This document shows positions 51,934 to 60,918 of a DNA stretch of 64,000 nt, one piece after another. How positions within the stretch are numbered: the first letter of the stretch is position 1; each line of letters begins with the position of its first letter. This DNA comes from SCGC-AG-212-J23 sp035649175 (GTDB lineage: Bacteria; Pseudomonadota; Gammaproteobacteria; Burkholderiales; SG8-39). The DNA is taken from contig DASRKB010000243.1 of NCBI GenBank assembly GCA_035649175.1, positions 1 through 64,000 of the forward strand, given 5' to 3'. The position numbers and the translations under genes are program-made. The notes beneath the pieces were generated by a model that worked only from the letters and a program-made list of their open reading frames with translations, was not told the DNA's origin and did no database searches.

Positions 51934-52572
51934 TCAAAAGCGTCGGATGAGGGTCATCGTCTGGCCCTCGCGCTTCATCTCCACGCGGTTGAGGAAGCTC
52001 ATGCCGAGCAGCGCGGTATCGAGCCCTTGCTCGATGACCACGGCATCCACCCCGGCAAGCTCGATGTCGCCCAGGCGCACGCTGTCGAGCCGGACGCGAT
52101 AGACCTGCACCATTCCGCCAGCGGTACTTGTCTGGCTCCGCTGGCCCTTCAGGTAGTCCAGCCCCAGGCGTCGTGCGTCGGCCGCAGGCAGTGCGACGGC
52201 GGTAGCGCCCGTGTCGACAAGGAAGCGCATTGGCCGGCCGTTGATTGCCCCTTCGCTGAAGAAGTGCCCGCGTCCATCTGCCGCGAGCGTCGCGCTCTGG
52301 CGCGCCGGGGCGACCTCCGTGCTGCGGTAGTGCGCGCCGAGCCGGAGCACGCGGCGCATGCCGTCGATCTCTACGGTGGCCCGGTCCCTCTCCACCGAGA
52401 CGACGGTGATGCCGTTCCAGGTCTGCCCGACCTTCACGGTCTTTGGATCGCCGCCGTCGACGGCGAGCACCGCGGCCTTGCTGCCGATCACCCCGACCAT
52501 GGCGATGTCGGCCGCGCTCGCGGGCAGCGCGAGAGCAAGGACGGGCAGTAGAAGCGCAATAATGGGCGGCAT
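51934..52572 (-). CDS. Retropepsin-like aspartic protease, exported
   Basis: A 212-residue protein with a signal peptide (IIALLLPVLALALPASA) and a clan AA retropepsin domain with FLVDTGATAVALP (DTGA) and a second-half block HxxxG-like (LLGMSFLNRVEM). It matches the TIGR02281 group of periplasmic or membrane-associated putative proteases. Substrate unknown. Its start interlocks with that of the divergent amidotransferase in CATG (52570-52573). Confidence 0.88.
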   Translation of the reverse strand: MPPIIALLLPVLALALPASAADIAMVGVIGSKAAVLAVDGGDPKTVKVGQTWNGITVVSVERDRATVEIDGMRRVLRLGAHYRSTEVAPARQSATLAADGRGHFFSEGAINGRPMRFLVDTGATAVALPAADARRLGLDYLKGQRSQTSTAGGMVQVYRVRLDSVRLGDIELAGVDAVVIEQGLDTALLGMSFLNRVEMKREGQTMTLIRRF

Positions 52573-53284
52573 GAAGCCGGTCGCGGTCTTTAGAAGCGCT
52601 CGTAGCGAGGGACCGGGTTATTTTGCCACCTACCTGGAGCGGCGCTCAATTCCCCTCCAGCTCGTGGCGCTCGATGAGGGTGCGCCTGTGCCGCGCGAAC
52701 CTCGGCGCTTCTCGGGCCTCGTCTTCATGGGCGGCCCGATGAGCGTGAACGACGAGATTCCCTGGATCGCCCCGCTGCTCGAGCTGATCCGCGAAGCGGC
52801 GCGCAAGGACGTGCCCGTGCTCGGCCATTGCCTGGGCGGCCAGCTCATCGCCAAGGCTTTCGGCGGCACGGTGGGGCCTAATGCGCTGCAAGAGATCGGC
52901 TGGGGTGAGGTGCGGGTCGCCGAGAACGCGCTTGCGCACGAATGGCTCGGGGAGACCCAGGCGTTCGAGTCCTTCCACTGGCATGGCGAGACCTTCACCA
53001 TACCGCCCGGGGGCACGCGCATTCTCGAGAACGCGCATTGCGCGAACCAGGCGTTCGCGCTGGGCAAGCACTTCGGCATGCAGTGCCACGTAGAGATGAC
53101 CGAGGAACTGGTGCGCGACTGGCTGCAGGGCGGCGCCGGCGAGATCGCCGAGCACCGCTCGAGCCCGGGAGTCCAGCCGCCCGAGGAGATCCGACGCGAC
53201 CTGCGCGCGCGCCTTGACGCGCTGCACCAGGTCGCAAGCCGGATCTACGACCGCTGGACCGAGGGAATCAGTCGCGGAAGTTGA
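52571..53284 (+). CDS. Class I glutamine amidotransferase (GuaA-like, stand-alone)
   Basis: A 237-residue protein with the amidotransferase triad: Cys in LGHCLGGQLIAK, His in FGMQCHVEM, and Glu near it. MGGPMSVND is the GMGGP block. Related to YfeJ/GuaA-type stand-alone enzymes. The partner synthase is unknown. It overlaps the yajQ 3' end by 17 bases. Confidence 0.88.
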   Translation: MKPVAVFRSARSEGPGYFATYLERRSIPLQLVALDEGAPVPREPRRFSGLVFMGGPMSVNDEIPWIAPLLELIREAARKDVPVLGHCLGGQLIAKAFGGTVGPNALQEIGWGEVRVAENALAHEWLGETQAFESFHWHGETFTIPPGGTRILENAHCANQAFALGKHFGMQCHVEMTEELVRDWLQGGAGEIAEHRSSPGVQPPEEIRRDLRARLDALHQVASRIYDRWTEGISRGS

Positions 53285-53753
53285 TGAACTGCAGCGGCAG
53301 GTCGGCGACCGACTTGCGCACGAGCTGGATCGCAGCCTGTAGGTCGTCCTTCTTCGCGCCCGACACGCGCACCGCGTCGCCCTGGATGGAGGCGGCGACC
53401 TTGAGCTTCGCGTCCTTGAGGAGCTTCTGGATCTGCTTCGCCTTCTCCTGCGGCACGCCGACGCGCACGGTGATCGGCCGCTTCACCTTGTCGCCCGAGA
53501 TCTTCTCGACGCTTCCCGGCTCGAGCGCGCGCACGTCGACGTTGCGCTTGGCGAGCCGCGCACGCAGCACGTCGGTGACCTGGCCGAGCTTGAACTCGTC
53601 GTCGGCGAAGACCGTGAGCACCATGTCGCTCATCTCGACGCGGGCATCGGACCCCTTGAAATCGAAGCGTGCCGCGACCTCCCTGTTGGCCTGCTCGAGG
53701 GCATTCCTCACCTCCTGCGTGTTAACCTGGGAAACGATGTCGAAGGAAGGCAT
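53268..53753 (-). CDS. yajQ: YajQ-family nucleotide-binding protein
   Basis: A 161-residue YajQ/UPF0234 protein: MPSFDIVSQVNTQEVRNALE, FDFKGSDARVEM, DKVKRPITVRVGV, VRVSGAKKDDLQAAIQLVR. Homologues bind cyclic di-GMP and act with transcription factors. A longer frame that joins upstream sequence from the DUF gene at 53759 is out of frame with that gene. Confidence 0.95.
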   Translation of the reverse strand: MPSFDIVSQVNTQEVRNALEQANREVAARFDFKGSDARVEMSDMVLTVFADDEFKLGQVTDVLRARLAKRNVDVRALEPGSVEKISGDKVKRPITVRVGVPQEKAKQIQKLLKDAKLKVAASIQGDAVRVSGAKKDDLQAAIQLVRKSVADLPLQFINFRD

Positions 53754-53758
53754 GTGCG

Positions 53759-54385
53759 CTAGCGGGCGTTGAGGCGCTGGAGGTCCTCGATCCAGCGCAC
53801 GGTGGTGGCGCGAATCCACTCGAGATCCGCGGGCGACTCGTAGACGGAATAGATCGACAGGTCGAGCCCCTTGCCGCGCGCCTGAATCAGCGCGCGCGTG
53901 ACGAGCACCTGTACGGGATCGGCGCCGCGGCGCTGCGGCGGCAGAAGCGCTCTCGTCTGCACGGCGTAGACTTCGGCGTCCGCGCGCAGCTCGGCGAACT
54001 CCCCTCGCGCCGCCTCGCGCTTGATCGTCTCGGCGAGCTCCCGGAACGTCGCCGGGGACAGGCGCTCGTACTCGAGCGCTTTCGGTGTGACTACCATCAT
54101 GTAGCGGCGGAACTCCGGCGTGTCGCCGACCATGAAGCGGCGCAGGTCGCCGTCCGAGATGGCGAACATGAGGATCTTGTTCGACGGCGAGGTCTGCGAC
54201 TCGGCGAGCTCCTGCAGGCGCGGGGAGCCGGTGAAGCTCGCGTCGGCAAAGCCGAACGGCGTATCGAGCGCGATGCGGGCGTCCCCCACCTGCACCGCGA
54301 AGGGCGCGGCAAAGCAACTCATGGAGAACATCAACGACAGGACGGCGAGAGCGCGCACGGGCGCTATTCTATCCTCGCGTATCAT
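53759..54385 (-). CDS. Exported protein of unknown function
   Basis: A 208-residue protein with a signal peptide (RALAVLSLMFSMSCFAAP). The rest shows no recognised domain: a beta-rich start (FAVQVGDARIALDTPFGF) and helical segments with TFRELAETIKREAARGEF. Start uncertain: ATG 54385 or GTG 54358. It is divergent from argG with a 24-base gap and upstream of yajQ on the same strand by 5 bases. Confidence 0.75.
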   Translation of the reverse strand: MIREDRIAPVRALAVLSLMFSMSCFAAPFAVQVGDARIALDTPFGFADASFTGSPRLQELAESQTSPSNKILMFAISDGDLRRFMVGDTPEFRRYMMVVTPKALEYERLSPATFRELAETIKREAARGEFAELRADAEVYAVQTRALLPPQRRGADPVQVLVTRALIQARGKGLDLSIYSVYESPADLEWIRATTVRWIEDLQRLNAR

Positions 54386-54409
54386 TGACCATTTTCGGAG
54401 ATCGGTGAC

Positions 54410-55756
54410 TTGACGGCGATCCTGGGCGCCCTGCCCAAAGGCGAGAAGATCGGCATCGCGTTCTCTGGCGGGCTCGATACCAGCGCCGCGGTGCACTGGA
54501 TGCGCGCCAAGGGCGCCGTCCCGCACGCGTACACCGCCAACCTCGGCCAACCCGACGAGGCGGACTACGCCGAGATCCCGCGCAAGGCGCTCGCCTGCGG
54601 CGCCGAGAAGGCGCGCCTCGTCGAGTGCCGGCCGCAACTCGTCGCGGAGGGCATCGCCGCCCTACAGTGCGGCGCGTTCCACATCTCGACCGGCGGCGCG
54701 ACGTACTTCAACACCACGCCGCTCGGGCGCGCGGTCACCGGCACCATGCTGGTGGTGGCGATGCGCGAGGACGACGTCGGCATCTGGAGCGACGGCAGCA
54801 CCTACAAGGGCAACGACATCGAGCGCTTCTACCGCTACGGACTGCTCGCGAACCCGGAGCTGCGCATCTACAAGCCCTGGCTCGACGAGCGCTTTATCGC
54901 CGAGCTCGGCGGCCGCAAGGAGATGTCGGCCTACCTTTCCAGCGCCGGCCTGCAGTACAAGATGAGGGCGGAGAAGGCGTACTCGACCGATTCGAACCTC
55001 CTCGGCGCCACGCACGAGGCGAAGGACCTCGAGTTCCTCGACAAGGGCATCGCCATCGTGGAGCCGATCATGGGCGTAGCGTTTTGGCGCGAGGAGGTGA
55101 AGATCCGGCCCGAGAGAGTCAGCGTCGCCTTCGAGGAAGGAACGCCGGTCGCCCTCAACGGCCAGCGCTTCTCCGATCCGGTGAGGCTCATGGAAGAAGC
55201 GAATGCCGTCGGCGGACGCCATGGCCTTGGCATGTCCGACCAGATCGAGAACCGGATCATCGAGGCGAAGAGCCGCGGGATCTACGAGGCCCCCGGCCTG
55301 GCGCTACTGCATGTCGCCTACGAGCGCCTGGTCACCGGCATCCACAACGAGGACACGATCGAGCAGTACCGCTCCAACGGCCGCCGGCTGGGCCGGCTGC
55401 TCTACCAGGGGCGCTGGTTCGATCCCCAGGCGATGATGCTGCGCGAGACCGCGCAGCGCTGGGTGGCGAAGGCCGTGACCGGCGAGGTGACTCTCGAGCT
55501 GCGCCGCGGCAACGACTATTCGATCCTCGACACGGCGAGCCCGAACCTTACATACAAGCCCGAGCGACTTACCATGGAGAAGGGCGAGGAGGTGTACTTC
55601 ACGCCGGGCGACCGCATCGGGCAGCTCACCATGCGCAATCTCGACATCGCCGATACGCGCGAGAAGCTGCGCGTCTACGGCGAGGCAGGGCTGCTCGGGG
55701 ACGGCAAGGGCGCCGCGGTACCCTTGCTCGGCGGAGAGAAGCCTAAGAAACGCTGA
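54410..55756 (+). CDS. argG: Argininosuccinate synthase
   Basis: A 448-residue enzyme joining citrulline and aspartate in arginine synthesis. PP-loop IAFSGGLDTSAAVHW, GGATYFNTTPLGRAVTG, GNDIERFYRYGLL. The length matches the E. coli-type long form. The start is a TTG. The end overlaps the convergent lysE-like gene by 14 bases. Arginine biosynthesis continues on the other strand in argF and argD. Confidence 0.97.
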   Translation: MTAILGALPKGEKIGIAFSGGLDTSAAVHWMRAKGAVPHAYTANLGQPDEADYAEIPRKALACGAEKARLVECRPQLVAEGIAALQCGAFHISTGGATYFNTTPLGRAVTGTMLVVAMREDDVGIWSDGSTYKGNDIERFYRYGLLANPELRIYKPWLDERFIAELGGRKEMSAYLSSAGLQYKMRAEKAYSTDSNLLGATHEAKDLEFLDKGIAIVEPIMGVAFWREEVKIRPERVSVAFEEGTPVALNGQRFSDPVRLMEEANAVGGRHGLGMSDQIENRIIEAKSRGIYEAPGLALLHVAYERLVTGIHNEDTIEQYRSNGRRLGRLLYQGRWFDPQAMMLRETAQRWVAKAVTGEVTLELRRGNDYSILDTASPNLTYKPERLTMEKGEEVYFTPGDRIGQLTMRNLDIADTREKLRVYGEAGLLGDGKGAAVPLLGGEKPKKR

Positions 55757-56354
55757 GCTTGATGCCGAAGGCGACGAGCATGGTGCCGCCGACGCGGTTT
55801 AGCCAGACCGCCATGCGTGGGCTTGCGCGCATGCGGTCGGCGGCAAAGCGGGTGATGGCGATCACGATTACGCAGTAAAGGAAGGTCAGCGCGGCGATCG
55901 TCGCCGCCATCAGGCCGAAGGTGACGAGCCCCTGGTGGTGCGCCGGGTCGACGAACAGCGGGAAGAAGGCCATGTAGAACACGATGGCCTTGGGGTTGAG
56001 CAGCGTGATGAGCATCGCCTGGCGGAAGAAGCGTCGCGGCTGCATCTTGAGCACCGGTGCGTCGCCCTCCCTCGCCAGAATCATGCGGATGCCGAGATAC
56101 GCGAGGTAGATGGCGCCGGCATACTGCACCAGGCCGAAGACCGCCGGGTTCGCCGTGAGCACTGCTGCCACGCCGGCGACCGCGAGCCACATCAGCATCT
56201 GGTCGGCGACGATGACGCCCAGCGTGGCGGCCAGCCCGCCGAGGACGCCGCCCTTGCCGGTCGAGGTGATGATCGCGAGGTTGCCGACGCCCGGAATCGC
56301 CAGGAAAACGATCACCGCGACGACGAACGCCCAGTAGTCCGCTACGCCGAGCAC
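55743..56354 (-). CDS. LysE-family amino-acid exporter
   Basis: A 203-residue six-helix exporter: AIPGVGNLAIITSTGKGGVLGGL, YLAYLGIRMILA, NPKAIVFYMAFFP. It lies 3 bases downstream of argF and is the last gene of argD-argF-lysE. A basic amino acid, such as arginine, is a plausible substrate from context; LysE/RhtB families vary widely. Confidence 0.88.
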   Translation of the reverse strand: MLGVADYWAFVVAVIVFLAIPGVGNLAIITSTGKGGVLGGLAATLGVIVADQMLMWLAVAGVAAVLTANPAVFGLVQYAGAIYLAYLGIRMILAREGDAPVLKMQPRRFFRQAMLITLLNPKAIVFYMAFFPLFVDPAHHQGLVTFGLMAATIAALTFLYCVIVIAITRFAADRMRASPRMAVWLNRVGGTMLVAFGIKLSVS

Positions 56355-56357
56355 GGC

Positions 56358-57266
56358 TTACATCTTCCCGAGCACCAGGAACTCGAGCAGCGCCTTCTGC
56401 GTATGCAGGCGGTTCTCGGCCTCGTCCCACACCACCGACTGCGGGCCGTCGATCACCTCGGCGGCGACTTCCTCGCCGCGGTGCGCCGGCAGACAGTGCA
56501 TGAAGAGCGCGTCCTTCTTCGCCGCGCGCATCATCTGGGCGTCGACCTGCCAGTCCTGGAAGTCGCGCCGGCGCTCTGCGTTCTCCTCCTCGAAGCCCAT
56601 CGAGGTCCACACGTCTGTGGTGACGAGGTCGGCGTCGCGCGCCGCCGCCATCGGATCGGCGAAAATCTCCGCGTGCGAGCCGAGGCGCTCGGGCTCGACC
56701 TCGTAGCCGGGCGGGGTGGAGACGTTCAGCTTGAAATCGAGCACGCTCGCGGCATGCAGCCAGGAATTGCAGACGTTATTCGAGTCGCCGATCCAAGCCA
56801 CCGTCCGGCCCCGGATTGGCCCGCGGTGCTCGAGGTACGTGTAGACGTCGGCCATGATCTGGCAGGGGTGATATTCATTTGTCAACCCGTTGATCACCGG
56901 CACGCGGGAATGGCGCGCGAAGCGCTCGATCGTGTCCTGCTCGAAGGTGCGGATCATCACCACGTCGCACATGCGCGACACCACCCTGCCGGTATCCTCG
57001 ACCGGCTCGCCGCGCCCGAGCTGCGAGTCGCGCGTCGCGAAGAAGATCGCGGCGCCGCCAAGCTGGTGGATGCCGGCCTCGAAGGAAAGCCGCGTGCGGG
57101 TCGACTGCTTGTCGAAGATCATGACGAGCGTGCGGTCCTCGAGCGGCCAGTAGCGCTCGTAGCTCTTGAACTTCGCCTTTATCCACCCGGTACGGGCGAA
57201 GAGATGCTCGTATTCCGCGCGCGAGAGGTCGTCGAAGCGCAGGTAGTGGCGGACCTTCTCCGTCAT
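56358..57266 (-). CDS. argF: Ornithine carbamoyltransferase
   Basis: A 302-residue enzyme making citrulline from ornithine and carbamoyl phosphate. Carbamoyl-phosphate motif STRTRLSFE, VINGLTNEYHPCQIMAD, WIGDSNNVCNSW and MHCLPAHRGEE. The ATG overlaps the argD stop (ATGA). A longer frame running through argD is out of frame with it. Confidence 0.97.
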   Translation of the reverse strand: MTEKVRHYLRFDDLSRAEYEHLFARTGWIKAKFKSYERYWPLEDRTLVMIFDKQSTRTRLSFEAGIHQLGGAAIFFATRDSQLGRGEPVEDTGRVVSRMCDVVMIRTFEQDTIERFARHSRVPVINGLTNEYHPCQIMADVYTYLEHRGPIRGRTVAWIGDSNNVCNSWLHAASVLDFKLNVSTPPGYEVEPERLGSHAEIFADPMAAARDADLVTTDVWTSMGFEEENAERRRDFQDWQVDAQMMRAAKKDALFMHCLPAHRGEEVAAEVIDGPQSVVWDEAENRLHTQKALLEFLVLGKM

Positions 57267-58435
57267 GCCGCCGCACGCTCCGAGAACGCCTTGAGGAGCG
57301 CCAGCAGGCGCTCCACGACCTGGCGGCCCTCGGCCTCGCTCATCACGAGCGGCGGCAGCAGCCGGACCACGTTCTCGGCGGTGACGTTCATGACGAGGCC
57401 CGCGTCGAGCGCCGCCTTCACCAGCTCGCCGCAGGGACGGTCCATCTCCACGCCGATCATGAGCCCCATGCCGCGCACCTCGACCACGCCCGGCGCGCCG
57501 GCGAGGCCGCCGCGGATGACCTCGCCCACCTTCGCCGCGTTCTCGAGCAGCCGCTCCTCGCGGATGGCGTCTATGGTCGTCACCGCGGCGGTGGTGGCGA
57601 GCGGATTGCCGCCGAAGGTCGAGCCATGGTTGCCGGGCTTGAATACGCCCTTCGCGCGGCCGCCCACGACGCAGGCGCCGATCGGCACGCCGGAGGCGAG
57701 ACCCTTGGCGAGCGCCACCACGTCGGGCAGGAAGCCGGCGTGCTGGTAGACGAACCACTTGCCGGTGCGGCCGAGGCCGCACTGCACCTCGTCGGAGATG
57801 AAAAGCCACTCCTTGCGCTCGCAGATCTCCTTCAGCCCCCGCAGGTACTCCAGGCGAGAGACGTTGATCCCGCCCTCGCCCTGGATGGGTTCGATCAGCA
57901 CCGCGACCACGTTGCGGTTGTTCTCGGCCACCTGCCGAGCCGCGTCGAGGTCGTTCAGGGGCACGCGCACGAACCCGGAGACGAGCGGCTCGAAGCCCGC
58001 CTGCACCTTGCGGCTGCCGGTGGCCGAAAGCGTCGCAAGCGAGCGGCCGTGGAAGGCCTTCTCCATCACAATGATCGCGGGCTCCGCGACGCCGCGGTCG
58101 TGGCCGTACTTGCGCGCCACCTTGATCGACGCCTCGGTCGCCTCGAGGCCGGAGTTGCAGAAGAACACCTCGTCCAGGCCGGTGATCTCGGCGATGCAGT
58201 CGGCGGCCGCCTCCTGGGTCGGGATGCGCCATAGATTGGAGGTGTGCAGCACGCCGCTCGCGATGCGCTCCTGCAGCGCCTTCGTCAGCTTCGGGTGCGC
58301 ATAGCCGAGTGTGTTGACCGCGATGCCGGCGAGGGCGTCGAGATACTTCCTTCCCGCCTCGTCCCAGAGCCAGACCCCTTCGCCGCGCACGAAGGCGACG
58401 TTCTGGCGGGCGTACGTATTCATGATATGGGACAC
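57263..58435 (-). CDS. argD: Acetylornithine aminotransferase
   Basis: A 390-residue fold-type I PLP enzyme: FFCNSGLEATEASIK, EPIQGEGGINV, FISDEVQCGLGRTG, and the PLP Lys in ALAKGLASGVPIGA. It acts in arginine and possibly lysine synthesis. The GTG at 58435 follows a GGGGGGA; an ATG 12 bases further in is possible. Confidence 0.95.
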   Translation of the reverse strand: MSHIMNTYARQNVAFVRGEGVWLWDEAGRKYLDALAGIAVNTLGYAHPKLTKALQERIASGVLHTSNLWRIPTQEAAADCIAEITGLDEVFFCNSGLEATEASIKVARKYGHDRGVAEPAIIVMEKAFHGRSLATLSATGSRKVQAGFEPLVSGFVRVPLNDLDAARQVAENNRNVVAVLIEPIQGEGGINVSRLEYLRGLKEICERKEWLFISDEVQCGLGRTGKWFVYQHAGFLPDVVALAKGLASGVPIGACVVGGRAKGVFKPGNHGSTFGGNPLATTAAVTTIDAIREERLLENAAKVGEVIRGGLAGAPGVVEVRGMGLMIGVEMDRPCGELVKAALDAGLVMNVTAENVVRLLPPLVMSEAEGRQVVERLLALLKAFSERAAA

Positions 58436-58454
58436 CGGTCCCCCCTTCACAATG

Positions 58455-58480
58455 AAAAACGGCGGCCCAGGCCGCCGTTC
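58455..58480 (-). terminator. Intrinsic terminator behind the decarboxylase gene
   Basis: On the minus strand AACGGCGGC and GCCGCCGTT form a perfect 9-bp stem with a 4-base loop and then a run of Ts (58455-58459 on the plus strand read as As). It lies 17 bases after the stop of the arginine-decarboxylase-type gene and upstream of argD. Confidence 0.85.
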
Positions 58481-58496
58481 TCTGAATCCTAGCGAT

Positions 58497-60467
58497 TCAC
58501 GTTAGCGGGTTCAAGCCCTTCTCCTCGCTAGGCCTGAGCACGCGAATGCAGGGCAGATAGCCCTCGTGCGCGACGCCGTGCATCTCCATCCGCTTGTGTG
58601 AGTGGAGCAGGGTGGCGAGGTATTCGAGGATCTTCGCGGTGATCTGCTGCCCCGGCACGAGCACCGGGATGCCGGGCGGATAGGGCACGATCTGGTCGGC
58701 GCACACGCGGCCGGCAAGCGCACGGTTGACGCGCTCGCGCTCGTCGAACACCGGCGCCAGTTCGCCGCCGCAGTAATACGCGTCGCGGGGAAGGAAGCGC
58801 AGCTTCGCGAAGGCGGGGACTTCCGGCGTCTGCACGAGGCGCCGCGCGTGCCGGCCCTCGCGCGCAATGCGCATCAGCGCGTCGTAGAGGCGCGAGACCT
58901 TGGAGCGCGTGGTGCCGATGGTGAGGAGCAGCGTGATCGTATTGAAGGTCGACTTCTCCACCTGGATGTTAAAGCGCTCGAAGAGCTGCTTCTGCAGGTC
59001 CTCGACGGTGTAGCCGCACCCAGAGATGTCGATGGTGACCTTGGTGGGGTCGAGCCGGATGCCATCATGGCGCACTGCCTCGGGCAGCAGGTCCTCGAGC
59101 TCAAGGACGCGGAACACCTTGGTCGAGTTGATGAGCTGGCGAAGCTCGCGCGCGAGCTCGAGCGTGCGCGAGAGCAGCTTGTAGCCCTCCATTACCGCCT
59201 GCTTGCGCGCCACATCGAGGCTCGCGATCAGCGCGTACTGAGGGCTGGTCGAGGTGTGCATGTTGAAGTTCTCGCGGAAGAGATGCTCCTTGAAGTCCGG
59301 GTCGTTGACGTGAATCATCGACGCCTGCGAGAACGCGGAGAGCACCTTGTGCGTGGACTGAGTCGCGTAGTCCGCGCCGGCCTCGAGCGCGGTCGGGCGG
59401 AATTCGGGGTGAAAGCGGGCGAAGCCGTACCACGCCTCGTCGATGATCACCTTGATGTCCTTCGCGTGGGCGGCCTCGACGATGGGCTTCAGGTCGTAGC
59501 GCAGGCCGTCGTAGGTGCACGAGGTCAGGATCAGCGCCTGGGCGTCGGGGTGCCTGCGGATCGCTTCCAGGATCGTTTTGCGCGGCACCGGACCGTAGAG
59601 GCCGTACTTGCGGTTGAGCGAGGAGTCGAGGTAGACGGGGTGCGCGCCCGAGAGCACTACGCCGTGATGCACGCTCTTGTGGCAATTGCGGTCCAGGATC
59701 AGCTTCTCGCCGGGCGCCAGGATGGTCTGGAAAATGACCTTGTTGGCCGTCGAAGTGCCGTTGGTGGCGAAGAAGGTGCGCCGCGCGCCGAAGGCCTTGG
59801 CCGCCATCGCCTGCGCCTCGGCGATGACGCCCTTGGGCTCCATTAGCGAGTCGAGCATCGGCACGGACACCGACAGGTCCGAGTCAAAGACGTGCTCGCC
59901 CATGAACTCGTAGAAGTCGTTCACCCAGGGGCTGCCGCGCAGCGAGTCGCCTGAGGAGTGGCCCGGGGTATGCCACTGGTCCTTCGCCATCCACACGTAG
60001 TTCTTGAGCGCGTCGTAGAAGGGCGTGCGTGCACGCTCCTGGATCTGTGCGTTCAGGATGCGGTATATGCCGTTGTAGTCGCGCTCCTCGCGGTAGAAGT
60101 AGCCGTCGACCGACTCGGCGAAGAGCGCGTCGACCACGTCGTCCTCCTTCTCCTGGGCGATGAGGATGTAGACGTCGAGCTCGGGACGGAAGCGGGTGAT
60201 GCGCCGTACGAGCTCGAGCGCCGACATCTGCAGCGTCTTCGTGGAATTGGATCCCAGCGTGTAGAGCGTGTCGTCCACCAGCGCCGCCTGGAAGCTGCCG
60301 TCGGCCCGGAGGGCCTCGAGCGCCTCGGTGGCGGTGGCGACGCCGATGAAGGAAATGCCCAGGGGGTTGTCGAGCGTGCGCGCGGCGGCGTTCAGGCCCT
60401 TCACGAACTCGCGCAGGACGAGTTGCTCATCGTTGATGACGAGGATGCGGCTCGCAGGCTTGCTCAT
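58497..60467 (-). CDS. Orn/Lys/Arg decarboxylase, fold-type I PLP
   Basis: A 656-residue decarboxylase of the AdiA/CadA/SpeC group. An N-terminal receiver-like wing domain (1-130, LVINDEQLVLREFVKG) precedes the PLP domain: DRNCHKSVHHG (259-269), IIDEAWYGF (341-349) and STHKVLSAFS with Lys374. Specificity for arginine, lysine or ornithine is not determined here. Arginine decarboxylation is suggested by the neighbouring arg genes. The terminator at 58455 isolates it from argD. Confidence 0.92.
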   Translation of the reverse strand: MSKPASRILVINDEQLVLREFVKGLNAAARTLDNPLGISFIGVATATEALEALRADGSFQAALVDDTLYTLGSNSTKTLQMSALELVRRITRFRPELDVYILIAQEKEDDVVDALFAESVDGYFYREERDYNGIYRILNAQIQERARTPFYDALKNYVWMAKDQWHTPGHSSGDSLRGSPWVNDFYEFMGEHVFDSDLSVSVPMLDSLMEPKGVIAEAQAMAAKAFGARRTFFATNGTSTANKVIFQTILAPGEKLILDRNCHKSVHHGVVLSGAHPVYLDSSLNRKYGLYGPVPRKTILEAIRRHPDAQALILTSCTYDGLRYDLKPIVEAAHAKDIKVIIDEAWYGFARFHPEFRPTALEAGADYATQSTHKVLSAFSQASMIHVNDPDFKEHLFRENFNMHTSTSPQYALIASLDVARKQAVMEGYKLLSRTLELARELRQLINSTKVFRVLELEDLLPEAVRHDGIRLDPTKVTIDISGCGYTVEDLQKQLFERFNIQVEKSTFNTITLLLTIGTTRSKVSRLYDALMRIAREGRHARRLVQTPEVPAFAKLRFLPRDAYYCGGELAPVFDERERVNRALAGRVCADQIVPYPPGIPVLVPGQQITAKILEYLATLLHSHKRMEMHGVAHEGYLPCIRVLRPSEEKGLNPLT

Positions 60468-60619
60468 CGGCGGCGCCGACTATAATCGCGCATGCGCGAT
60501 GCCGCCAAGGTGGTGGAGCTCGTCATTCGAGGCGTCACACTCGTCGGCAGGCCGTTCCGACGGACGAACTGCAGGTGCGGAACTGGCCGAACTGCAGCGT
60601 GCGGGAGCTACGGCTTGAG

Positions 60620-60883
60620 CTACTTCATGCCCTTCAGGGCATGTGCGAGGCGGCTCTTGTGCCGGTCTCCCGCGTTGCGGTGAAGCACCCCCTTGGCGAC
60701 GACCCGGTCGATAACGCGCTGGGACTCGCGCAGCACCTTGGCAGCCTCGCCGACCTGGCCGGCGTTCACGGCCTTCTTCGCGTTCTTGATGGCGGTGCGC
60801 ACGGTCGTGCGCAGGCTCATGTTGTGCTCGCGGCGTTCCACCGCCTGACGGGCGCGCTTGCGCGCGGACTTGATGTTGGCCAT
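60620..60883 (-). CDS. rpsT: 30S ribosomal protein S20
   Basis: An 87-residue helical ribosomal protein: MANIKSARKRARQAVERREHN at the start and HRNAGDRHKSRLAHALK near the end. Divergent from murJ with 35 bases between the start codons; the rpsT/murJ arrangement is conserved in many betaproteobacteria. Confidence 0.98.
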   Translation of the reverse strand: MANIKSARKRARQAVERREHNMSLRTTVRTAIKNAKKAVNAGQVGEAAKVLRESQRVIDRVVAKGVLHRNAGDRHKSRLAHALKGMK

Positions 60884-60918
60884 TGCCGGAGGTTCCTGAA
60901 GAGGGCCGGGAGTTTAGC

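Noticed and set aside
53754..54317. A frame extending yajQ upstream to 54317
   Set aside because: It reads the neighbouring exported-protein gene out of frame; YajQ begins at its conserved MPSFDIVSQ.
57267..58232. A frame extending argF upstream through argD to 58232
   Set aside because: The upstream part is argD in the wrong frame; ArgF begins at 57266.
60481..60486. A perfect TATAAT on the plus strand between the decarboxylase and rpsT, as promoter of an unseen RNA
   Set aside because: The nearest -35-like TTGCTC leaves only a 15-base spacer, and no terminator or recognisable RNA follows on that strand.
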